Part shown: one piece after another, positions 57,006-64,000 of the stretch
Layout: each line of letters begins with the position of its first letter
Position numbering within the stretch: the stretch's first letter is position 1
Source of the DNA: Pomphorhynchus laevis
Lineage: Eukaryota > Acanthocephala > Palaeacanthocephala > Echinorhynchida > Pomphorhynchidae
DNA: 64,000 nt
Direction: 5' to 3'
Assembly: GCA_012934845.2 (NCBI GenBank)
Contig: WNNJ02002221.1
Location: 1 to 64,000 of the forward strand
Notes under the pieces: model-generated
What the model was told of the DNA's origin: nothing
What the model saw: the letters and a program-made list of their open reading frames with translations, nothing else
The model's database searches: none
Position numbers and translations under genes: made by a program

Positions 57006-57158
57006 AAATAAGGCTATGTAATAGAACAGACTGAATCTGGAGTAGCGTGGTGTCTTGCCACTATAATTCACTAATCTCTGACCAAATATTAATGATTTTC
57101 CTGATACATACCTAATTTTTTCATAAACAAATGTCAACACATTCAATTATTTTTTAAT

Positions 57159-57705
57159 ATAATGTAGTATGTATAATAATCGGATAAGTTATCTTTATAT
57201 TCTCCAACCGGTCATAATTGTTCATAATAAAACTCAATTGAACTTTATGTAGGCAAATGGGTATCAGATTATACACTCATGTATAATTATAGCAAATTCA
57301 TTTCTCTCTCTTTATTTCTCAGTATTGAACGTATTATATCTTTTATCAAGACATCTTTCCACTAATTTCAAAATCTTAAAAATTGTGTTGAATTCAAGCG
57401 TATTATACAACAATTATAATGATTTTCACAATTTAAATTATATATTTATTTAATTATTGTCCATTTTTTGAATATTTTGTAAATTTTAATAAAAATGTAG
57501 TGAAGAGTATAAACGTTTTTTTACAAAAATCTGATTTACGACAATTCAATGATTGTCATGTAAATTCTGGTGTTCATAATATTGTTCAATATTAAAAATA
57601 TGCTATACTTGCATTTAAATTCATATGAAAATGTCCATCTGATTTAAACAAATTATATATCTTGATAATGTTAAATCCGGTAAACAATACCGATTAGATC
57701 AAAAT
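57159..57705. other. AT-rich spacer without recognisable genes
   Basis: Nothing was recognised. Confidence 0.4.
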
Positions 57706-57711
57706 AATCTA

Positions 57712-57957
57712 ATGATCTGCACTTGTATTCTTCAACTCACATCATTTGGCGGTGGCGGGCAGAACGCGGACCACGGATGCACATCGAGATGCGTCGTTCA
57801 AGCTGCAGTCCAATTGTTGCCAGGAGCCTCGATATTTCATTTGCATATGGCAGCTCTTTCTTTGCTGCAAGTTTGTGTGCTATTTGCTCATGATACCTCG
57901 AAAGAGGCTAAAGTAGATTTCGAAAGGTTGGACGGAGTGAAAACGTTGAACACGTAA
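57712..57957 (+). other. Possible exon of unknown gene
   Basis: A GC-richer island in AT-rich DNA. The plus-strand frame encodes 81 residues with TSFGGGGQNADHGCTSRC and a hydrophobic stretch, LHMAALSLLQVCVLF. The frame runs straight into AACAC-GTAAGTA, a good consensus 5' splice site, at about 57,953. I do not recognise the product. A branch/acceptor at the left was not clear. It could be a true exon or an unidentified transposon fragment. Confidence 0.3.
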
Positions 57958-58084
57958 GTATCGAATAAAGCTCGCTCCGAGCGACCCCCATAAAATCCAC
58001 AACACGAAATATCCAGACGAGCCTCAGAATCGGTAGTGGTTGTAGCTCTTTAGAAAATGATACTGTCATGAACATGCCTTAGCA

Positions 58085-58445
58085 TTAATAATAATACAAT
58101 AATTTATTTAACGTGGCAAATGCGTGCAAAATACACGCTTACATGACCACAAACAAACAAAAAAAAGAACTTCAAAGGTCACAGGTAATTAGTTAATTGT
58201 TGAAATAAAATTTGCATTTGGCGTTTAAAGTACGGCATAGATGTTGATTGGCGGATATGAATAGGCAGTTGATTCCACGATAGAGGAGCAGCCACAATGA
58301 AGGAGCGGAGTCCAAAGGAGGTAGAGTAGTTTGGGACATGTAAAAGAAGGGAATTACGGGAACGCAGAGCACAATACACAGTACGAGAATTGTCGAGAAA
58401 AGGAAGGTTGAAAAATGAAGGGGTATGAGAAGTTATAAGGCGAAA
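58085..58445 (-). mobile_element. CR1/Jockey-type LINE 3' end, fused to family A LINE
   Basis: Minus strand: CALRSRNSLLLHVPNYSTSF, then RSFIVAAPLSWNQLPIHIRQ, then the 3' UTR with GCGTGTATTTTGCACGC-like bases and a TTATTATTA tail near 58,090. Upstream it becomes family A sequence at about 58,445-58,460 within one continuous frame. Confidence 0.75.
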
Positions 58446-59490
58446 AGCAATGATAAGAAAATCAATGGTGTACAGATTGGCTCAATCTGTACATCATTGC
58501 ATATTTCTGTTAGTTCATCTGCCAAAATGTCACGTATTGAGTCATGTCTGATTAAAGGGTGCCCTCCGTTGGCACATGAGAGTGAGTGAGCAAGCGAAGC
58601 GGGTTCTTTGCATGGGCAGTGAGTGGGCGCATCACTCGACATACTATTATATCTAGCTCCTATCGCATCACGAAATGCTGCGTTATCGATACGAGTGTGA
58701 GGTTCATATGTAGGGTATACCGATAACCACGATAAAGCACCCTTGATCGAAGAATGTTCAACCATTCTTGCTGTTGTGTCATCAAATTCTGAGAGGACAT
58801 TCGATCTTAGTGATTTCTGAATTTCAGATTTCAGTAAACGGATGCGAGCAGAGCAAATATTTTGCTCAGTCCTTAGATCGCATCCATATAGACATTTAAA
58901 AATGGTTCACTTAAGATTTGGGAGAATTTGTACTCCTCTTGGGCGCTCACACAGGGATCGACAATGCCGAGGCCCCCCGCAGTTCAATGGAAGAGAGAAT
59001 AGTGTCCACTGCGAAAATCTCATTAAAAATGTTGTAAATAACATGCTGTAGTTCATCAAACCAGTTGCATTGACAGTCGGTCTTGCGCTGCGTGTGAATT
59101 CATTTTATTGTAGGCCCGAATCATGCTCGTATATGTTACTTGAGCGTCTAGTATGCCGATCTCGGCCGAGCGACTAACGAGTGTGCACAATTTCGATACT
59201 TTTGCAGTGATTGGACTATGGACGTTGTCATTTCTTCCAACTAGAGCACCAAGAACTACGGTACCATTAACACGAATTTTAACTCCGGTATCGCTGAATA
59301 GACTGTGCATGTCGGATTCTCTTCCTTGAGAAGTTAGCACGACACACTTTTTGGAATTGACATTGAACCCAAAAGCTGGATCGATTTGGCATAAAATCAT
59401 GAACGCGTCTTTAATTTGATTAGGAGTTCCCACCAGGCTACCATCATCCGCATACCAGAATTAATGAATGTTAGGAAACTTTGTTGCTAA
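58445..59490 (-). pseudogene. LINE family A RT (motif C to C-terminal domain)
   Basis: Minus strand: LSHLATKFPNIH then WYADDGSLVGTPNQIKDAF (motif C, about 59,490-59,400); FGFNVNSKKCVVLTS; VLGALVGR; then frameshifted NCGG..CRSLCERP; DDTTARMVEHSSIKGALSWL; NAAFRDAIGARYN; CPCKEPASLAHSLSCANGGH (Cys/His cluster); and RHDSIRDILADEL..ICNDVQIEP (about 58,545-58,470). Compared with the copies at 2.9 and 37 kb this one keeps the zinc-binding segment and the RHN..RD...EP block. It is joined to the CR1 3' end just after VQIEP. Confidence 0.75.
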
Positions 59491-59589
59491 GTGCGACAGC
59501 CCTTACACACCGCTGCCGGTCCGTTGCAGGTGCAACACATGATTTCATTCGACGGGTGACCCCGGACCATTGTTTTGCTTGTTGCTAGA

Positions 59590-59770
59590 CTCGTTGTCAG
59601 AGCCCTTGTATCCGGGGATGACTTTGTAAATCGTAAGTTTATTGTAAGTACGATTGTAATAGTTATAATGTATGTACGATTGTAAGAATTGACTCGTTGT
59701 CAGAGCCCTTGTATCCGGGGATGACTTTGTAAGTTGTAAGTTTTATTGTAAGTATGCACGATTGTATGTT
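59590..59770 (+). repeat. 103-bp tandem duplication
   Basis: CTCGTTGTCAGAGCCCTTGT begins at about 59,590 and 59,693, followed by ATCCGGGGATGACTTTGTAA. Between are GTAAG/ATTGTA microrepeats. No coding feature is seen. The block abuts the 5' end of the family A fragment. Confidence 0.65.
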
Positions 59771-59774
59771 ATTT

Positions 59775-60280
59775 ATCGGAATATTTATAATCAGTTAATC
59801 GATACTTATAGCTTTCAATTGTATGTTATTTATTGTGAGTAGTTTTAATCAAGAATTTTTTTAACCCAAGTAATAGATTTAATTTTTTTAAAGCATTTAT
59901 TGTAAATCAAATAAACACAAGACTTTCAAAGTCCCCTAATGGGCAACAGTCGAACAATCCCTAACGAATCGCAATTGAAATAAAAAATAAGATATCAAAT
60001 TTGAGCATCCTGGCACGACATTGTATCTTGAATTTTAAGATCATCTATCGTATCACCAATACAATTTTCCATTGCAATTCATGCAAACCTTCCAGTACTA
60101 TTACCTTTCAGTAATAGATTACCTTTCAGTAATAGATTTATTAAATCTATAATAATAAATAGATTCTATAATATATCTATTAATAGATTTATTAATAATA
60201 AATAGATTCTATAATAAATCTATTACAATCAGTAATAGATTTATTAAATCTATTACCTTTGAGTAATATATTTAATAATA
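59775..60280. other. AT-rich spacer with TAATAGATTTATTAAATCTA repeats
   Basis: AATAGATTTATT and AATAGATTCTATAAT recur from about 60,105 to 60,275. They are partly self-complementary. No genes were recognised. Confidence 0.5.
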
Positions 60281-61366
60281 ATTTATTTAACGAGGCAAAT
60301 GCGTGCCGACTGCACGCTTATAAGTCCACTAAACTAAAAAAACAGTAAAAGTAACACAGATAAATTTAGTAAATTGTTTAAATGTGATCGGATTTGGCGT
60401 TTGAAACACAACATTGAGGTTGATTGGCGTATATGAATGGGCAGATGCTTCCACGTGAGAAAAGCAGCCACAACAAATGAGCGGAAGCCAAAAGAGGTAG
60501 ATTAGTTTGGGACATGTAAAAGAAGGGAATTACGAGAACGCAAGGAACAGTAAACAGGACGAGAATTTTCGAGAAAAGGAAGGTTGAGTAATGAAGGGGT
60601 ATGTGAAGTTATAAGGCGCAAAGTAATGATAAGAAGACGAATTTGAACACGGCATAAAATGGTAGGCCAATTGAGAGAAACAAGATGGTGGGATGTATGA
60701 TCAAAACGACGAAGACGGAGGAGAACTCGGACGACTGCGTTGATGATGTGTTGTAAAGGAAGACGAGTGGATTTAGGTGAGTTGGAAAATAGACTAAGAC
60801 AGTAATCAAGTGTTGAGAACATGAGAGAGATATGAGAGTCATACATGAAGGGAAATCGATCAATCTACGAATTTGACGGAAGTTGAGGAGAATCAAGGTA
60901 TATGAGCGTACTTTATCTCTAAAGAACGGTTTAAGTGAAAGTCGGTTGTCAAAATGAAAACCTAGGAAAACGAGATTGTTAACGATAGGTAGAATCGTTA
61001 AATTTAATGATACGGAGGGAAGTTCTACGCCGAAGCGTCGAGGAAGGATCCACATTATTTTGGATTTATTAGGATTCAGTGTAAGACGAATAGAAGAAAG
61101 CTGATTGAAAATTTATGCAAGACGGTTGGAAGCAGAAACACTAAGATCATGAATTAGTATAAGCAGGTGCGTGAGCATAGATGAGAATGTCATCAGCATA
61201 TTACATAACATGGAAGTTAAATATATGAGAAATAGAAGACAAATCACCGAGAAGAGAGAAAAGGAAAGTGCCTAATATAGAGCCTTGTGGAACACCGGAC
61301 GGGATGGACGAAGGATGGGAAAGAGAAGACTTAGAATAATCGCGAAAAGTAAGGTTTGATAGAAAT
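60280..61366 (-). mobile_element. CR1/Jockey-type LINE, RT motif C to 3' end
   Basis: Near-identical to 48,047-49,130. The minus strand encodes the RT end (YADDILIYAHAP, about 61,210-61,170), then LPRRFGVELPSVSLNL, LVFLGFHFDNRLSLKPFFRD, NFRQIRRLIDFPSCMTL and the C-terminal domain. It ends in the same 3' hairpin and tail. The ORF has a small deletion/frameshift near 60,810-60,830 (LISLSCSQHLITVLVYF). It is 5'-truncated at about 61,366, inside the palm region. Confidence 0.85.
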
Positions 61367-61735
61367 GAAGATTTCATGAGAAAGCATACCCAAAATGCTT
61401 AAGATTTATATTTATGATCTAAAATTTATTAATCGATTGGCTATGTAATCGTGAAAAGCGAAATAATCGAAGTTGCAGTTTTTCCCTGTTTAAAAATAAA
61501 AAATAGTCTCTTTTATACTGCTTTTGTGTACGAACAATTACAACAATAGCGAGAGATGTTGACAATCGGTGGTAGTAAACGAAAAGGATCATTCAAACAG
61601 CAGAGGTAACTAATTGTCGCCCGTTAACCAAATACCACCCCATGATCTTAACTCAGTCAACTAGTATTCTAGTACATAGTAGCGAAGATATCCAGGAAGA
61701 CATCAGATTTTATCTGATCTTGCAAGATCACTGTA
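61367..61735. other. Spacer between LINE and Ty3/gypsy remnant
   Basis: Nothing was recognised. Confidence 0.4.
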
Positions 61736-61800
61736 ATGCTGCTTTTCGTCTGATTCTTGTGTGTTACTAGTTTTCATTCCTGAGTCACTGTCAAATTCGA

Positions 61801-62420
61801 TTAATTTTCCCGAACAGCTTTTGAAATTGATTCATTTTCATTAAAATGAGGTTCTACCACATAGCGAATATCGTTTACGTGTTTTGGGACGCCATTTACT
61901 CCCACTGTTATCTCAGAAAGTATTTCAGTAACAAGGCCTTTGTTCCAACTAGAGGTACATCTTGCTTCAACAGGTTTAACCCATACTTCTTGACCAAGTT
62001 GATATCCCGAAATTAACGAGCGACCACTAACAAACTTGTTTTTTTTTGGTGCCTTCAAGAATACTTGAAAATCGCTCCAGCTGGACTTTGACGCAAATTG
62101 CTTCCGATGCGGCAACTCAATTTATACCGGAACGTGGCTTCGATGGGATGAACAACCGCATTGCTCTGCTGTTCTCTTAATCGTACAATGGTTTCGTTTA
62201 ACTCGACGTTTCCTTTGAGTCGATAAGCAGCTCGGAAAATAATAGAAACATCCCAATTCATGCTCATAATTTTAAGCTGTCTAGAGCGAAATATCTTCCC
62301 ATTGTCCACTAACAATTCCGCATGACGAATTGGAGAGAAAAATCCCTTGCAGCTATGCACATACAACTTCTGCACTTTAATCCCGTAAATCTTTCCAGAT
62401 GGCGAATCTACTCGGCCCAC
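61801..62420 (-). pseudogene. Ty3/gypsy integrase, two overlapping frames
   Basis: The upstream frame (62,055-62,420) includes VGRVDSPSGKIYGIKV (start of the catalytic core), DNGKIF with the second catalytic Asp, and SIIFRAAYR. After GN the expected catalytic-Glu region is garbled by a frameshift (VELNETIVRLREQQ). The downstream frame (61,801-62,115) has the chromatin-targeting-side GPY/F-like module (VWVKPVEARCTSSWNKGLV..V.GVPKHVNDIR). The first HHCC zinc finger is not readable. Confidence 0.75.
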
Positions 62421-63058
62421 TGTCTACAACTGTCAAAAACGGTTTTCGTCAGTAGTGGATTATGTCTACGGCTAGCCTCAACAAGTTTTCAGGTACCCTG
62501 CATTACCCGTGTGGAGCTGAATTTGCTGCAGGATCTATGGATTGACAAGGTTGGCAAATGCTCACTATCTGCTCGATTTCTCTTTTCTGAACATTTGGTC
62601 TTACTAATTTCGCTAGAAAATACGACTTCTCCGCTCAGAAATGATCTAAATTGTGTAGTTTTTGCAGGGATGGTAGTGTTAATGGATCTGAACTAGTACA
62701 TAACGCGCTATGCTGTGATCGCCGTTTTAAGTCAACTCTGGTAAGACTGTCAGCCTTATTCTTACACGGCTCTACATAAGTCCATTAAACATTCAATCCA
62801 ATTTCACGCATAATCGACTCGAGAACACAAAGGCGTCGGCGAATTAAAATTTCCGCTGCTCCGCTAGTTCCCAATATTTTCAACTTCGACATTGTGATGT
62901 TCAACCTTAATTACTGTTTTCGAATCTGTTTTTACTCAAACATCTATCAAGCCCCATTTGAATGCAAGATTCACACGTCGGATAACTGCTTTCAACTCTG
63001 CCACGTTTAAATGCAGAAAGTCAGATTTTCGTAATTAATTATAATTACCTTACAAGAA

Positions 63059-63535
63059 GGCGAGGAAACAGGAATATTTATTTGATTATAAAAATCCAAT
63101 ATTTCGACGGCACTACGGCACGCCATCTTCAGTGTTGTATGTTATTTATCTCAAACTTGTTTAACCTTAAAAAAGTTTGAGATAAATAACATACAACCCT
63201 GAAGATGACGTGCCGTAGTGCCGTCGAAATATGCTGCTCTTCGTCTGATTCTTGTGTGTCACTAGTTTCCATTCCTAAGTCACTGTCAAATTCGATTAAT
63301 TTTCCCGAACAGTTTTTTGAAATTGATTCATTTTCACTAATATGCGGTTCTACTACATAACGAATATCGTTAAAATGATATTCGCTATGTGGTAGCGAAT
63401 ATCGTCATAGCGAATATCTCAAACTTTAAAAAAGTTTGAGATAAATAACATACAACCCTGAAGATGGCGTGCCGTAGTGCCGTCGAAATATTGGATTTTT
63501 CTAATCAAATAAATATTCCTGTTTCCTCGCCTTCT
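63059..63535. repeat. Inverted repeats plus a second copy of the gypsy 3' region
   Basis: CGACGGCACTACGGCACGCC..CATCTTCAG..GTTGTATGTTATTTATCTCA (about 63,110-63,160) is followed by its reverse complement (63,175-63,230), and again at 63,425-63,490. Between, 63,235-63,375 repeats the integrase tail bases of 61,737-61,880. The flank CGAGGAAACAGGAATATTTA (63,061) pairs with 63,513-63,533. This scrambled block replaced the RT region. Confidence 0.7.
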
Positions 63536-64000
63536 TGTAATAATTCGGATTGGAAACGAATTTTCTCTATACTTACCTTAACTGGCGACGCCAATTTTCC
63601 TACCACTAATTACATCCACATTCACATAGATATCATTAATTTATATTTTGACGTTACAATATTCCAAGCATTGTATCGGCATGCCTATAAAATCGTAAAT
63701 TCTTACCTTACCATGCCATTCACGCATATTGTCTGAACATACGATATTATGATTGCATCCTGTATCTGTTAATGCCTGGCAGTATTGTTTATTTACTTTA
63801 GCATTCATAATCTAAAGGGTGCCGGTGGCGATTATTGAGGTGGAGCCTGTTTCGGCATTGCATCTCCACCTTGATCGTTCCCGATTGCCAGCAAATCCTT
63901 GAAATGTGTCCGGGCTATTCACAATTCCAACAACGAATGGCTCATTTTCTCCCACGATCATCTATATATTTATTTGTTGGAATATATGATGCTCGGTACA

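Larger units (their letters stand above)
61737..63990 (-). mobile_element. Ty3/gypsy LTR retrotransposon remnant lacking RT
   Basis: Minus strand from the right edge: a gag zinc knuckle, CWNCE.PGHISRIC (about 63,935-63,895); a protease, QALTDTGCNHNIV (about 63,765-63,725); an interval of rearranged repeats; integrase core LLVDNGKIFRSRQL and VSIIFRAAYRLKGN (62,310-62,190); and an integrase C-terminal module YQLGQEVWVKPVEARCTSSW, then VGVNGVPKHVNDIR (62,010-61,850). RT and RNase H are missing. No LTRs were identified. The frame is broken between AAYR and FRYKLS. Confidence 0.8.

Overview
The window is AT-rich animal nuclear DNA. The evidence is a retinoblastoma-like (pocket protein) gene, a fragment of a theta/nu-type DNA polymerase, Penelope-like elements, several clades of LINEs, a Ty3/gypsy remnant, and tandem repeats of 360-460 bp that carry hammerhead-ribozyme cores. 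The species cannot be fixed from this; an invertebrate with an intron-poor, transposon-loaded genome fits best. There are no bacterial operons, rRNA, tRNA or CRISPR.

Layout. 1-2.3 kb: a LINE 3' end, then a minus-strand Penelope-like element with a ribozyme-like 3' flank. 2.9-8.15 kb: two decayed plus-strand LINEs of different clades. 9.3-11.73 kb: the only convincing intact host gene, an intronless 811-codon pocket protein on the minus strand. 12.24-12.99 kb: a near-identical inverted copy of the Penelope 3' half, so the gene lies between inverted repeats. 14.6-17.1 kb: a head-to-head array of 443-bp units carrying a canonical-order hammerhead, then a tandem pair of about 361-bp units carrying a permuted one. 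17-27.9 kb: AT-rich sequence with LINE scraps and a 2.5-kb segment (23.46-25.96 kb) that recurs at 36.46-42.67 kb. 27.9-32.3 kb: three more ribozyme-bearing repeat families. 33.4-34.4 kb: a diverged relative of the 443-bp unit and a foldback. 40-42 kb: an insertion between direct repeats, containing a 165-bp satellite. 44.9-47.9 kb: Penelope termini and LINE pieces. 48.05-50.06 kb: the best-preserved CR1/Jockey-type LINE, followed by another RT and a polymerase-theta-like relic. 51.7-54.85 kb: two Penelope-like elements and a CR1 3' end. 58-61.4 kb: chimeric LINE copies. 61.7-64 kb: a Ty3/gypsy element without its RT.

The most interesting signal is the set of small tandem repeats. Three unrelated-looking families (around 16.6, 29.3 and 12.7 kb) each contain the hammerhead core blocks CUGAUGA, CGAAAC and NUH, with the proper complementary helix beside nearly every block. 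The strands are interleaved in an order that a single copy cannot fold as a normal hammerhead, but that two adjacent copies could. Two further families have the canonical block order. Base pairs covary between families. This looks like a population of ribozyme-bearing retroelement-like repeats (compare retrozymes and Penelope hammerheads), including a permuted architecture I do not recognise.

All coordinates of decayed elements are approximate to tens of bases. Translations of broken elements were read by eye across frameshifts.
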